Shown here in pieces: positions 33,374-42,595 of a stretch of DNA of 64,000 nt; the first letter of the stretch is position 1, and each line of letters begins with the position of its first letter. Below the pieces are notes generated by a model. That model made no database searches. It was not told where the DNA came from and saw only the letters and a program-made list of their open reading frames with translations. The DNA is from Candidatus Undinarchaeales archaeon (GTDB taxonomy: Archaea; SpSt-1190; JASMDC01). The stretch spans positions 84,015 through 148,014 of the forward strand of contig JASMDC010000005.1 in NCBI GenBank assembly GCA_030753015.1. The letters are read 5' to 3'. Position numbers and translations under genes: made by a program.

Positions 33374-34885
33374 GTGGAAAGGCACATCGCTGCCACGGGA
33401 TCCGTCCTTGCAGTTGCTCTGCTCGCCCATCGGATGACGGCGTCAGCGGCCTACCTCCTTCTTGGAAGCAGGTTCGTTGTGGCTCTGGGACTGGCGGCCC
33501 TCCCTACGCTCATTGCGATACCCGCCCTCGCTTGTCACGTAAAGCCAACATCATCCCGTCGTCTTCCCCTTGTTCTCTTCTTGGCCATTCTGGCTCTCCT
33601 CCTACCCTTCCCCGTGTCCCTGACCGGGCCTCTCGTGCTTCTACTGGACGTAATGCTGCTCATCTGCCTGTTCGTACGCTTACGCCCCCATGGCCTGTCC
33701 GGTGCCGTTCCCGTGCTCCTCGCCTGTGCTCTGATCTCGTCACTGGTGCACTACACCGACGGCATCCCCCCGACCATGGTGGTTGACGCACGTCTCCTCC
33801 CTCCAGATGTACGGGCTGATGCCACAGCACTCTCTCGCCCTGTGACTCCTGATGAGCTCGATGAAGTAGCTGAGTTGTTCGCTCACCTTACAGGTGAACG
33901 TGTAGAGCGAACACGGGACGGATTCCATCTCCACGATTTCTCCTTTCATGTACTCCCCGCTGAGGACTACACTGCGGTCCTGGCCGCCGTGTTCGGGAGC
34001 CCGCCGGAGGAGATGGTGGTCCATACATTGGAGCAGCCAGCAGTCTTCTTCGGTATGGACGCCTATCTCGGTGGATCCAAGGAGCAGGTGCTTAGAAGGG
34101 CCATGCACGAGTACGGCCATATCGTGGACACGCGCGCTTTCGGGAGGACATCCCACGCAGCCATCGTGGAGGGTTTTGCCCGTTCGTTAGAAGAGGTCGC
34201 CATGCATGCGTTGTATGAGCGAGAGAAGGCAAAGGCGCCTCCGGCAAAGAGGCAGACGGATGATGTTCGAGAGGTCGCTTTCGAGCGGGTGAAGAAGGCA
34301 ATGATGGCTACTCCGGCACAAGAGGTCGTGTTGAACTCACGTCCCACTCTTCGTGCAACACGTCACCGCATCCAGGTCATCGAGTACTATATCACGCCCA
34401 AGAACCACTTCAGCCGCGCGCTCTTCTGGGACGACGTTCCCGAAGGGAGCCCTGAACGTGTGCGAGCACTGACAGAGGTGTTCCTAGCGGTGTTCCCCTT
34501 CTCTCCCCGCTCGGCCGAGCTACCCTCCAGCTTTCGACAAGAAATGATGCTTCTGAAGCAAGCGGCCGAATCACTTCGCGACCGGCCCATGTGGATGTCA
34601 CGCAGGGCATTCCTTGAGGAGTGGATCGGTGGTCATCGTACACGGATAGCGCGCCCCTTATCAGCCGCCATAATCCCATTGTTCCGAATCCCCCGATCTA
34701 GTTATCGGGCTGGAGTAGTGCTCTGGTGTACACTGATATCCGTAATCGTGCTCGTCAGCATCGTCGCGCTGGACAGGATGGCAGCAAAGATTGAGGTGAT
34801 GTTGATGCTCTGGACAGATACCTCCTCAACGGTTCCCGATATCGTCGGGGATATCGGCTCGACCGCGTTCCACCGCTCCACATAA
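33374..34885 (+). CDS. Membrane-anchored putative zinc metalloprotease (HEXXH)
   Basis: A 503-aa protein with several N-terminal membrane helices (about residues 8-115), a soluble domain and a C-terminal helix (about 450-470). The soluble domain has a gluzincin-type motif: HEYGH in RRAMHEYGHIVDTRAF followed 16 residues later by EGFARSLEE, a plausible third metal ligand. The family is unrecognised. GTG 33374 lies about 27 bases after GTTTTATT (about 33343-33351), suggesting a leaderless start. Its stop codon overlaps the promoter of the next gene. Confidence 0.65.
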   Translation: MERHIAATGSVLAVALLAHRMTASAAYLLLGSRFVVALGLAALPTLIAIPALACHVKPTSSRRLPLVLFLAILALLLPFPVSLTGPLVLLLDVMLLICLFVRLRPHGLSGAVPVLLACALISSLVHYTDGIPPTMVVDARLLPPDVRADATALSRPVTPDELDEVAELFAHLTGERVERTRDGFHLHDFSFHVLPAEDYTAVLAAVFGSPPEEMVVHTLEQPAVFFGMDAYLGGSKEQVLRRAMHEYGHIVDTRAFGRTSHAAIVEGFARSLEEVAMHALYEREKAKAPPAKRQTDDVREVAFERVKKAMMATPAQEVVLNSRPTLRATRHRIQVIEYYITPKNHFSRALFWDDVPEGSPERVRALTEVFLAVFPFSPRSAELPSSFRQEMMLLKQAAESLRDRPMWMSRRAFLEEWIGGHRTRIARPLSAAIIPLFRIPRSSYRAGVVLWCTLISVIVLVSIVALDRMAAKIEVMLMLWTDTSSTVPDIVGDIGSTAFHRST

Positions 34886-34912
34886 AAAGCATTACTGCGT
34901 CCACGGCCAACG
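34871..34912 (+). promoter_or_regulatory. Promoter copy 1 of the duplicated GT-C-like genes
   Basis: CACCGCTCCACATAAAAAG (34871-34889), then ATTACTGCG and CACGGC, places a TATA box (ATAAAAAG) about 26 bases before the ATG at 34913. The same sequence recurs at 37041-37082 before the paralogous gene with exactly the same spacing. This copy lies across the stop codon of the metalloprotease-like gene. Confidence 0.75.
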
Positions 34913-37030
34913 ATGACCATCCTCGCCCTCGGTCGTATCGCTGGACTGGCGTTCACGCTCGCTGCTCCCGGGATCGCGGCCGCCGGCCTCCTCGGGAAGC
35001 GAGGGATGACCCGACGAGATGCGCTCATGCTTGCCCTTCCTCTGAGCCTCGCCACGATGCCGCCCCTGGCACTGGCCATGGCCATCCTCCTCGGTACGGT
35101 GGTCACACCCACTCTGCTGGTAACGACGGCCGCCATGATAACCGGATTGTTGTGGAGCGTGGGAAGCAGGCCGCCCCTTCCCAAGGTGGCCCGTCCCGGT
35201 CGGTGGTCACTCCTCGCGCTCCTTGCTATCTGCGCCCTTCTTGCACTTGACCTCAGGCCCCCCCTGGGCCAGTCCGCGTTCGATGCTACCGCATGGGGGA
35301 GCTGCACGGACATGGCCGTGTACGATACCATCGGGGCCGGGGGGCTCAATTGGTTGTGGCGTAGCCGCCTCGAGGACGCTCATCCCTACGGGCTCCGCTA
35401 CCCGACAGCAGCGGAGCCAGGTGACCCCCTCCCCTGGACGGGTGACGCTCCCGAGGAGGTATACATCGCCCCCGCTGCTCTATCGCTTCCCGCCGACTAC
35501 GTCACCAACGGCTTCGTGAACATCGAGGACCAGCGCCTCGGTAACGCTGCCCTCTATGCGACCTTCGTGGCCTTCCTCGGTAGGCCCGGCATCCATCTCG
35601 CGTTCACCATCGCCCTGATAGCTACCGTCCTAGCCACCTCGGCGGCCGCACGCAAGCTCTCCGGTCCCGGATGGCCAGGAGCGCTGGCAGGCGCCCTTGC
35701 GCTCCTAGCAGGGCTCGCAGGTCACTTCGGCCCCGGTTTCGTCCAGGTCGTGCCCGACACGCTCTTCGCCGCCCTTCTCTCGGCCACCCTCCTCACGTTC
35801 GCTCTCGGCCGTCCGACACTGAGGGGATGGTTCCTTGCGGGGATGGTCGCCGGCACCCTTCTGGCGACGAGGGACGTAGCGGTGTTCTGCCTGGTAGGGA
35901 TGGCCGTCCCCATCCTCCGGTCCCCCCGACGTAAGTGGGTGAGCATGCTGTTCATCGCAGGAATGCTCATCACGCTCTTCCCCACAATGTACGTCCATCG
36001 CTTCGCCCTGGGCAGCGTCTGGGCCAATCCCACCATGGCGAAGTTCCCAGGGGAAGGCCTCACCTACACCTTCCTCGGGACACAGTTCACCGTACCCCTC
36101 TTCCTCAACTGGCCGTTCTACCACACGATGGTCCGAACGCCCACGACGCCCTTCCCCACGGCCCTGTTCCTACCACTAGTGATCACTTTCGTCCTCGGTA
36201 CCGGCGCACTCGCCCTTGCGCTGGTGGGCATCGCACGGTCGGAAGAGCGGCGCTGGGTGCTCGCGCTGTGGATTCTCCCGCTCCTCCTATTCCTCGCGTT
36301 GCAGGAGGATTGGGACGTGGCCAGGACATCTCTCATCCATCTCCTGCTCCCGGCCCTATGGGTGGCCGTCCCCGTGGGGATCCGGACGGCGAGCGACCGG
36401 AAGGGAGCGGTCGTCGTTCTGGGCATAGTCCTCATTCTCTCAGCGGCCGTCAGGCTCGCGGCTCATGTTGACGCACCACCCGATAGTCGATGGTCAGAGG
36501 TCTACGGCGACCGTCATGTCGACGAAGGAGGTGTCGCGGACGTTCGGGAGCGCCTTCTCACAACGGGACCGTTCCCGCTCTTCCCCGAAGGACTGCCTCT
36601 GAATCCCGGGCGTCTCGCCGGGGAGCTTGCCCGAGCGGACGATCCCCGGCCCCTGCCAGAGCGTCCCTGGCACCTGCCTCGGTTCGACCTAGAACGAACC
36701 TCTGTGCACGTGGACCTCCGTTCTGGCCCGGCCGATTTGCGGCTCGCCCTCCTGGCCAGTACAGACCTCGGTCTCCCCCGGGCCAAACGGAAGGGTGACG
36801 CCTACGAGCTTACCATCCCCCGCAAGGAAGGGGGGGGCCCGTGCGCCCTGTACGAGATGACGCTCTCGGACGATGGGAACGTGCTCTCGGTGGGCCTACG
36901 GCCCTTCATGTCCGCGGAGCTCGGCGCACGCTGCCCTCCACGCTCCCGGAGCGAACAGCTCGGGAAAGTCACGCTCTGGACGTCTGGACGACGTGACGTC
37001 GCAGCCCATCGCTACCCCTTCCCGTCGTGA
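34913..37030 (+). CDS. Polytopic membrane protein, GT-C glycosyltransferase-like, tandem copy 1
   Basis: A 705-aa protein with roughly a dozen membrane helices in residues 1-510 and a soluble C-terminal domain (about 515-705). The architecture (an N-terminal luminal loop with VYDTIGAGGLNWLWRSR, then helices, then a C-terminal extracytoplasmic domain) resembles GT-C lipid-linked glycosyltransferases such as PMT/ArnT-like proteins, but I cannot point to a decisive catalytic motif. It is a paralogue of the next gene (shared YVTNGFVNIEDQRLGNAALY, FPTMYVHRFALGSVWANP, LQEDWDVARTSL). Leaderless start from the duplicated promoter. Confidence 0.6.
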   Translation: MTILALGRIAGLAFTLAAPGIAAAGLLGKRGMTRRDALMLALPLSLATMPPLALAMAILLGTVVTPTLLVTTAAMITGLLWSVGSRPPLPKVARPGRWSLLALLAICALLALDLRPPLGQSAFDATAWGSCTDMAVYDTIGAGGLNWLWRSRLEDAHPYGLRYPTAAEPGDPLPWTGDAPEEVYIAPAALSLPADYVTNGFVNIEDQRLGNAALYATFVAFLGRPGIHLAFTIALIATVLATSAAARKLSGPGWPGALAGALALLAGLAGHFGPGFVQVVPDTLFAALLSATLLTFALGRPTLRGWFLAGMVAGTLLATRDVAVFCLVGMAVPILRSPRRKWVSMLFIAGMLITLFPTMYVHRFALGSVWANPTMAKFPGEGLTYTFLGTQFTVPLFLNWPFYHTMVRTPTTPFPTALFLPLVITFVLGTGALALALVGIARSEERRWVLALWILPLLLFLALQEDWDVARTSLIHLLLPALWVAVPVGIRTASDRKGAVVVLGIVLILSAAVRLAAHVDAPPDSRWSEVYGDRHVDEGGVADVRERLLTTGPFPLFPEGLPLNPGRLAGELARADDPRPLPERPWHLPRFDLERTSVHVDLRSGPADLRLALLASTDLGLPRAKRKGDAYELTIPRKEGGGPCALYEMTLSDDGNVLSVGLRPFMSAELGARCPPRSRSEQLGKVTLWTSGRRDVAAHRYPFPS

Positions 37031-37040
37031 GGTGCGGGGC

Positions 37041-37082
37041 CACCGCTCCACATAAAAAGAATTACTGCGAACACGGCTCTCG
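37041..37082 (+). promoter_or_regulatory. Promoter copy 2 of the duplicated GT-C-like genes
   Basis: CACCGCTCCACATAAAAAG at 37041-37059 is identical to 34871-34889. The following bases (AATTACTGCGAACACGGC) differ from copy 1 at only a few positions, and the ATG follows at the same distance. The duplication unit therefore included promoter and gene. Confidence 0.75.
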
Positions 37083-39221
37083 ATGCTCCTCACCGCGCTC
37101 TGGCGACTGTGCGGTCTTGCGGTCGTTTTCGTGCTCCCTGCCATCGCCGCCGCTCGTCTCCTGCACGATCGTCGTTCATCAGAGGGCCATCCGGCGTTCC
37201 TGGCCATCCCCCTCGCCCTCGCTATTGTGCCCCCGGCTGCTCTGGGACTGGCCTTCCTCCTTGACACCCTCGTCACCCCCGCGCTCCTCGTCGCCACATC
37301 CCTATTCCTTTCCGCTCTGCTCTGGGCCGCACGGACGCGTCATCCCTCGGTCGAGCCTCCACCCCTTGGCCTAGTTCTCCCCGCAGCGGCAGTGCTCGTC
37401 CTCGTCCTTGGTCTTCTCGTGGACATCCACCCGCCCCTCGGAGAGCTCCCCTTCGAGCAGAATCCGTGGAGACGGTGCACGCACGTGGCCGTGTACGACA
37501 CGGTCGGTGTCGGGAGTGTCACCTGGCTCTACCGTATCCGGATGGAGATCTATTCACCCTTCTTCCCGCATTACACGCGGAGCGTCCACAGGGGGCTCCC
37601 GTTACCTGGCCCTGGACGTGAGAGTGAGCGAGATGTCTCTGAAACGGATGACGAAGTATACGTGTTCCCGGCCACGGCTGCGCTTCCTGCAGACTACATC
37701 ACTAACGGATACGTGAACATCGGCGATCAGCGGCTGGGTAACACGGCCATCTTCAGCGCCCTCTTCCCCTTCCTGGGGAGCTACACGTTCCATGTCGCTT
37801 TCGCCCTAGCCCTATTGGGGACCGTGCTCGCCACGGCGGCCGCGTCCTGGCGGTTGTCGGGAGCGGGCTGGCCCGTCGCGTTCAGCGCGGCCCTGGCATT
37901 GCTCATGCCCCTGGCAACTCACTTCAGCCATGACTTCCTCTTCCTGGTCCCCGACACCCTTTTCGCCGCTTGCCTCGCTGCCGCCCTCATCGCCCTAGCT
38001 CTCGAACGTCCCTCATACCGGGGATGGCTCCTGGCCGGGATGCTCGCCGGCATGCTGCTAAGCGTCAGGGACGTGGCATTGCTCTGCCTCCCTGCGTTCG
38101 CGGTCCCGCTCTCCCGGGCATCACGACCACGGTCCGCGGTCGCGCTGTTCGCGATAGGTGCGCTCGTTACCCTCTTCCCAACGATGTACGTCCAGCAGTA
38201 TGCCTACGGCAGCGCGTGGACGAGCCCGGGGGTGGCCAAGTTCCCGGGCAACGGTATCGAGTACTCCTTCCTGGGAGCACGCACGACGTTACCGCTCTTC
38301 CTCAACTGGCCTTTCCATGAGACCATCGTACGCACGCCCACGAGCCCGGTCCCGACGTTCCTCTACCTGCCCTTGGTCATGGCGCTCCTCTTCGGTACCA
38401 CAGGGAGCGCGCTCGTCCTGGCAGGGCTCTGGTACTCCGGTGAACGGCGCATGCTCCTGCTCTGGACGGTCCCGCTGGTCCTATTCCTCGCCGTGCAGGA
38501 GGACTGGGACGTGGTTAAGACGAGTCTCGCCTACCTCTGGCTCCCGGCGCTCTGGATCGCTGCCCCCGAGGGTTTGCGCGCGTTCTCCGGACGCCGCGGA
38601 ATCGCAGCCATTTTGCTACTCACACTCGTCCTCTCGCTCACGGTGCGCTTTGCAGCGAATGTTGAGTTCGATACGGATCCGCGGTGGACCGATGCCTATG
38701 GGCTCGACCTCGATCCTTCGTACCTCGGGCCACAGACGGATACCCTCGCGACGGGACACCCCCTCCCGCTGCTCCCCACAAGGCTCCCATTCTCGCCCTC
38801 CAGGCTGCTTGACGAGCTCGGTCATGTCGGGGACGACCGCCCCATCCAGGACCGCACCGTCCTCCTGCCGCGGTTCAACCTAGAGACCGGGCCTGTTAAT
38901 CTGGACCTGCGGACCGTTCCGGCTCAGCAGCTCAGGTTCGCCCTCGGTGCCATGTCCGGCCTCGGCGCCCCACGCTCCGTACGGGTGCCTGGAGGCCACA
39001 TCATCACCTTCCCGCGAGAAGGGGGAGGCGCATGTATGTACGTGGAGGTCGCGGTTACTGCCGAAGGGGATGGCCTCGTAATCGACCTCGTGCCCCTCGG
39101 TCCCGGCGACCTGGGCATCACCTGCCCAGAAGACCTGCAACGCAATCCCCTCGGTGAGTTCTTCGTCTGGACCGACCGTCCCATCGAGCTCCGGACGGAC
39201 AGCGCCTGGGACCGTACATGA
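37083..39221 (+). CDS. Polytopic membrane protein, GT-C glycosyltransferase-like, tandem copy 2
   Basis: A 712-aa paralogue of the preceding gene with the same helix layout and C-terminal soluble domain; shared segments include VYDTVGVGSVTWLYRIR, YITNGYVNIGDQRLGNTAIF, FPTMYVQQYAYGSAWTSP and VQEDWDVVKTSLAYL. The shared EDWDV motif and the conserved lumen-facing loop are candidates for function. The two proteins have clearly diverged, so the duplication is old, although the promoter stayed almost identical. A role in surface glycosylation is inference from architecture and from glycosyltransferases elsewhere in the window. Confidence 0.6.
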   Translation: MLLTALWRLCGLAVVFVLPAIAAARLLHDRRSSEGHPAFLAIPLALAIVPPAALGLAFLLDTLVTPALLVATSLFLSALLWAARTRHPSVEPPPLGLVLPAAAVLVLVLGLLVDIHPPLGELPFEQNPWRRCTHVAVYDTVGVGSVTWLYRIRMEIYSPFFPHYTRSVHRGLPLPGPGRESERDVSETDDEVYVFPATAALPADYITNGYVNIGDQRLGNTAIFSALFPFLGSYTFHVAFALALLGTVLATAAASWRLSGAGWPVAFSAALALLMPLATHFSHDFLFLVPDTLFAACLAAALIALALERPSYRGWLLAGMLAGMLLSVRDVALLCLPAFAVPLSRASRPRSAVALFAIGALVTLFPTMYVQQYAYGSAWTSPGVAKFPGNGIEYSFLGARTTLPLFLNWPFHETIVRTPTSPVPTFLYLPLVMALLFGTTGSALVLAGLWYSGERRMLLLWTVPLVLFLAVQEDWDVVKTSLAYLWLPALWIAAPEGLRAFSGRRGIAAILLLTLVLSLTVRFAANVEFDTDPRWTDAYGLDLDPSYLGPQTDTLATGHPLPLLPTRLPFSPSRLLDELGHVGDDRPIQDRTVLLPRFNLETGPVNLDLRTVPAQQLRFALGAMSGLGAPRSVRVPGGHIITFPREGGGACMYVEVAVTAEGDGLVIDLVPLGPGDLGITCPEDLQRNPLGEFFVWTDRPIELRTDSAWDRT

Positions 39222-39299
39222 GGGCTGCGGACCGTACAGGTCAGGTTTAAGAGGCTTTGGGTGGTATCGCCAAACGACCGCTCCCAGAGCGGAAAGGTT

Positions 39300-40637
39300 G
39301 TGATTCCAATACCAGTTCTGAGCATTGTCGGATCGCAGTGGGGCGACGAGGGAAAGGGCAAGATCGTGGACGCCGTGTCCGAGAACGCTGACATGATCGT
39401 GCGCTATCAGGGCGGCGACAACGCCGGCCACACGGTGATGGTCGAGGACCGGACCTACAAATTCCATGTCCTCCCAGCGGGTGTGCTCCGGGGGATCCGG
39501 AGCCTCGTTGCTAGCGAGGTCGTCGTGAACCCGGCCCAGGTGAAGCGCGAGCTCGACGCCCTCGAGCGCGAGGCCAACCTAGGGATCGATCCCCGATGTC
39601 ACGTCATCATCCCCTACCACGTTGCCATGGACCTGGCCAAGGAGGCACACCGGGCAAAGACCACGGGCGCTGCCATCGGCACCACCGCTCGGGGCATCGG
39701 GCCCTGTTACTCTGATGCTGCGGACCGCACGGGCATCACCTTCTTCGAGTTCGTGGGGGACCCGAAGGTCCTGGAAAAGCGCATCCGCGATAACTTCATC
39801 CTCAAAGAGAAGTACCTCCGGGCCGTGTACGACGAGGGTATGACCGTGATCCGTGAAGGAAAGCGTGTGGAGACCACCGCGGACGAGATCGTGGCAGAGT
39901 ACATCGAGCTCGGCAAGCTCCTACGCCCCTACCTCACCGATGTTTCCATAGAGGTCAACGATGCCATCGCGGCAGGTAAGAACGTGGTGTTCGAGGGGGC
40001 ACAGGGGACGCTCCTTGACCTTTACTTCGGTAACTACCCCAAGGTCACCAGCTCTCACCCCATGACCGGTGCTGCATTCACCAGCGTGGGCATGCCACCG
40101 ATGGCCATCCAGAGCATCGGTATCATGAAGGCCTACGTCACCAAGGTCGGCTCGGGTCCCGTGGTCACGTGCCTTGACGGCGGACGATGGCCTGTGGACG
40201 AGTCGGCATCGGAGCCGGATGCCATCGAGATCCGGAAGCAGGGCAAGGAGTATGGTGCCACCACCGGCCGCGCCCGGCGCGTGGGATGGCTCGACCTGGT
40301 CGTCCAGCGATACTCCAACCGTATCAACGGCTTTACCGACATGGCCCTCACCAAGCTGGACGTCCTGGCGGGCATGGACACGATCAAGATCTGCGTCGCC
40401 TACGAGTGCGACGGTGAGACGATCACCGACTACCCCTCCTGGGATCTGGAAAAGCTGGCACGATGCGAACCTGTGTACAAGGATTTCCCTGGCTTCCAGA
40501 AGGTAGAAGACGAGAACGCTCAGCAGATCATCGCTTTCATCGAGAGCGAGATGGGCGTGCCCATCACCATCCTATCCACTGGCCCCGGCCGCACCGAGAC
40601 GGTGTACCGCGGATTCGAGGGTCTGTCAGGGCAGTAG
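39300..40637 (+). CDS. purA: Adenylosuccinate synthetase
   Basis: A 445-aa enzyme that converts IMP and aspartate to adenylosuccinate with GTP, the first committed step to AMP. The GTP loop GSQWGDEGKGKIVD, the GGDNAGHTV substrate segment, GTTARGIGPCYSDAADRTGI and the C-terminal TTGRARRVGWLD are diagnostic. The frame is open from GTG 39261; GTG 39300 gives the expected N-terminus (IPIPVLSIVGSQWGDEGKG) and lies about 45 bases after GGTTTAAG, so the start is uncertain between these. It is convergent with an adenosine-type deaminase gene, and both may serve salvage of purines released from SAH. Confidence 0.95.
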   Translation: MIPIPVLSIVGSQWGDEGKGKIVDAVSENADMIVRYQGGDNAGHTVMVEDRTYKFHVLPAGVLRGIRSLVASEVVVNPAQVKRELDALEREANLGIDPRCHVIIPYHVAMDLAKEAHRAKTTGAAIGTTARGIGPCYSDAADRTGITFFEFVGDPKVLEKRIRDNFILKEKYLRAVYDEGMTVIREGKRVETTADEIVAEYIELGKLLRPYLTDVSIEVNDAIAAGKNVVFEGAQGTLLDLYFGNYPKVTSSHPMTGAAFTSVGMPPMAIQSIGIMKAYVTKVGSGPVVTCLDGGRWPVDESASEPDAIEIRKQGKEYGATTGRARRVGWLDLVVQRYSNRINGFTDMALTKLDVLAGMDTIKICVAYECDGETITDYPSWDLEKLARCEPVYKDFPGFQKVEDENAQQIIAFIESEMGVPITILSTGPGRTETVYRGFEGLSGQ

Positions 40638-40649
40638 GTCCCCATCCGT

Positions 40650-41936
40650 TCAGTCCGCAGTCAGTTCCTTAGCGATGCCACGTACACGCTTTAGTATGTC
40701 GTCCACCGGGAACGTGAACGCTCTATCCCGATAGAGGAACCTGCCCCCGACGAGCGTATCAGTGACATCCCCTCCCTGTGCAGCATAGACCAGATTCGAG
40801 ACCGGATCGTGGCACGGGATGAGCCGCGGCGAGTCGAGGTCCAGGAGCACCATGTCCGCCAGTTTTCCCTCCTCGATGGAGCCGAGGTCTGCCTCGACGT
40901 GCATCACCCGGGCCGCGTCGATGGTCGCCATATCCATCACGCGGCGGGCAGGCATGACGGTCGCATCCATGTTCGCCGCCTTGTGTACGAGAGCGCACAC
41001 CTTCATCTCCTCAAGCATGTCGAGGTTGTTGTTCGAGACGTTCGAGTCGGTGCCCAGGCCCACGGGCACTCCGACCTTGTCCAAGAGGGCCATGGGGGGC
41101 ACTCCGCCCACAGCGAGCTTCATGTTGGACGTGGGATTATGGGAAACGGTCACGCCCTTGTCGGCCATGAGCCGGACGTCATCCTTATCCAGATGGACGC
41201 AGTGGAACGCGATGGTGGGCAGGTCGAACACCCCGAGGTCCGCCAGATACCGGGGGGGGCGCTTGCCCTTGTCCTTCACCATGTTCTCGACCTCGCCCGC
41301 GGTCTCGGAAAGGTGTATCTGGATGGGGACCTCATGCTTCCTGGCCACATCCATGGCCATGTGCAGAGTCTCTTCCGAGCACGTGTAGGGGGCATGGGGG
41401 GATATGTCCGGGTAGATGAGCGGGTGTTTCTTGGAGGCCCGGCACAGAGCATCGGCCGAGCGCTTGTACTCCTCGGGCCCCGAGGCCATGTTCGTGGGGA
41501 AGTCCAGGAATATACCACCGGGAGCAAATCGCATGCCTACCGTCTCTGTAGCCCGGCACCCCTGCTCGGGCCAAAAGTACATGTCATGGCAGAAGGTGGT
41601 CCCGGAGGACACCATCTCCAGCTGGGCGAGCACGGTGGAATAGTACACGGCCTCCTCTGTGAGCTTTGCTTCGGTCGGCCAGATGCGCTCCTCGAGCCAG
41701 GGCATGAGGGCCATGTCGTCAGCAAAACCCCGCATGAACGACATGCCCGTATGACTGTGGGTATTGATAAGACCAGGGATGACGATCCGCCGAGACGCGT
41801 CGACCACCTCGTCGACCTTATCGGGCAGGTCCTTACCGACCTTGGCGATGCGGTCGCCGTCGATGAGCACATCACCGCGGAACACGCGGCGCTTGTGATC
41901 CTGGGTCACCAGCAGTCCGTTCTTGATGAGCAGCAT
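40650..41936 (-). CDS. Amidohydrolase: SAH / 5'-methylthioadenosine / 5'-deoxyadenosine deaminase-like
   Basis: A 428-aa amidohydrolase of the MtaD/TrzA-like group. Metal ligands are visible: HSH in INTHSHTGMSFMRGFADD, His in QIHLSETAGEVENM, His in FHCVHLDKDD and Asp in GLGTDSNVSNNNLDMLEE. Archaeal members deaminate SAH, methylthioadenosine or 5'-deoxyadenosine to the inosine compound. With ahcY and purA in the same 10 kb this suits recycling of SAM by-products through inosine compounds and IMP. A TATA-like ACATAAAGA near 41970 would give a short leader. Confidence 0.85.
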   Translation of the reverse strand: MLLIKNGLLVTQDHKRRVFRGDVLIDGDRIAKVGKDLPDKVDEVVDASRRIVIPGLINTHSHTGMSFMRGFADDMALMPWLEERIWPTEAKLTEEAVYYSTVLAQLEMVSSGTTFCHDMYFWPEQGCRATETVGMRFAPGGIFLDFPTNMASGPEEYKRSADALCRASKKHPLIYPDISPHAPYTCSEETLHMAMDVARKHEVPIQIHLSETAGEVENMVKDKGKRPPRYLADLGVFDLPTIAFHCVHLDKDDVRLMADKGVTVSHNPTSNMKLAVGGVPPMALLDKVGVPVGLGTDSNVSNNNLDMLEEMKVCALVHKAANMDATVMPARRVMDMATIDAARVMHVEADLGSIEEGKLADMVLLDLDSPRLIPCHDPVSNLVYAAQGGDVTDTLVGGRFLYRDRAFTFPVDDILKRVRGIAKELTAD

Positions 41937-42075
41937 GGTCGTTCACCTAGATCACGGGGGTGTGAGTATCTTTATGTATCTACGGGAGGGTGTGGTATTG
42001 TAGCGAGAGGGAGATCCACCCCTCATAGGATATGATGATCGTGCTTGGCCTGAAGGTTGGGTTTGAGCGTTCCGG

Positions 42076-42252
42076 TCAGGAGGGTGTAGTACCTCCCTGT
42101 ACGAGGAAATCATCGAGCCGTTCCTGGACTAGCCTATGGCGGCGATAGATGAGCCTGCCGCATCGATGGCACTGTACGAAGGCGTACCGACCCTGAGTAT
42201 TCTCGGGAACGGTCCACCTGAAGTGACAGCGGTCGCATTCCACCTCACGCAT
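42076..42252 (-). CDS. Small zinc-ribbon protein
   Basis: A 58-aa protein with two CxxC knuckles (VECDRCHFRW and VQCHRCGRLIY), a compact zinc ribbon, and a basic helix (RRHRLVQERLDDFL). It may bind nucleic acid or serve as an adaptor; no family name. ATG 42252 lies about 25 bases after CATTTAAAGG, consistent with a leaderless mRNA, and is preferred over the upstream frame. Confidence 0.65.
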   Translation of the reverse strand: MREVECDRCHFRWTVPENTQGRYAFVQCHRCGRLIYRRHRLVQERLDDFLVQGGTTPS

Positions 42253-42317
42253 GAATGAGAAAGGCAGTCCATCCTTTAAATGGGACAAGTGGGGGGAATG
42301 CCGGTATTCGCCAGTGC

Positions 42318-42545
42318 CTAATCGAGCTTCATGCCGCCCGTCAGGAAGGAGAACACGTCCTCCTCGGCCTGGTCCTTCCCGAAGAACATGCCCACCTTGT
42401 AGCCTACAAAGAAGCCGCCGGCGAACACTAGCACCTCAGGGTGCTCGATAAGGAACTCGACGATGGACGTGATAAGACCGTAAAGGAAGGCGAAAATCCC
42501 CTTGCCGACCTCAAGAGCCTTGGCGATAACCTCGTCAGGGTCCAT
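42318..42545 (-). CDS. Small membrane protein
   Basis: A 75-aa protein with a hydrophobic core (GIFAFLYGLITSIVEFLIEHPEVLVFAGGFFVGYKVGMFF, probably two helices) and an acidic C-terminus. A perfect TATATAAC box at about 42571-42578 lies about 29 bases before the ATG. It follows the large membrane protein gene but has its own promoter. Unknown function. Confidence 0.6.
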   Translation of the reverse strand: MDPDEVIAKALEVGKGIFAFLYGLITSIVEFLIEHPEVLVFAGGFFVGYKVGMFFGKDQAEEDVFSFLTGGMKLD

Positions 42546-42595
42546 CAGGTGTGATACAGCGGCTCAGGGTAGTTATATACCTTTCGCTTGCCCTG

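Noticed and set aside
40809-42035. Plus-strand frame of 408 codons
   Set aside because: Exactly antisense to the amidohydrolase gene, with shadow-type composition (His/Val/Gly/Asp).
42028-42056. C/D-box small RNA candidate (ATGATGA followed by CTGA)
   Set aside because: C' and D boxes and terminal pairing are not convincing; short motifs occur by chance.
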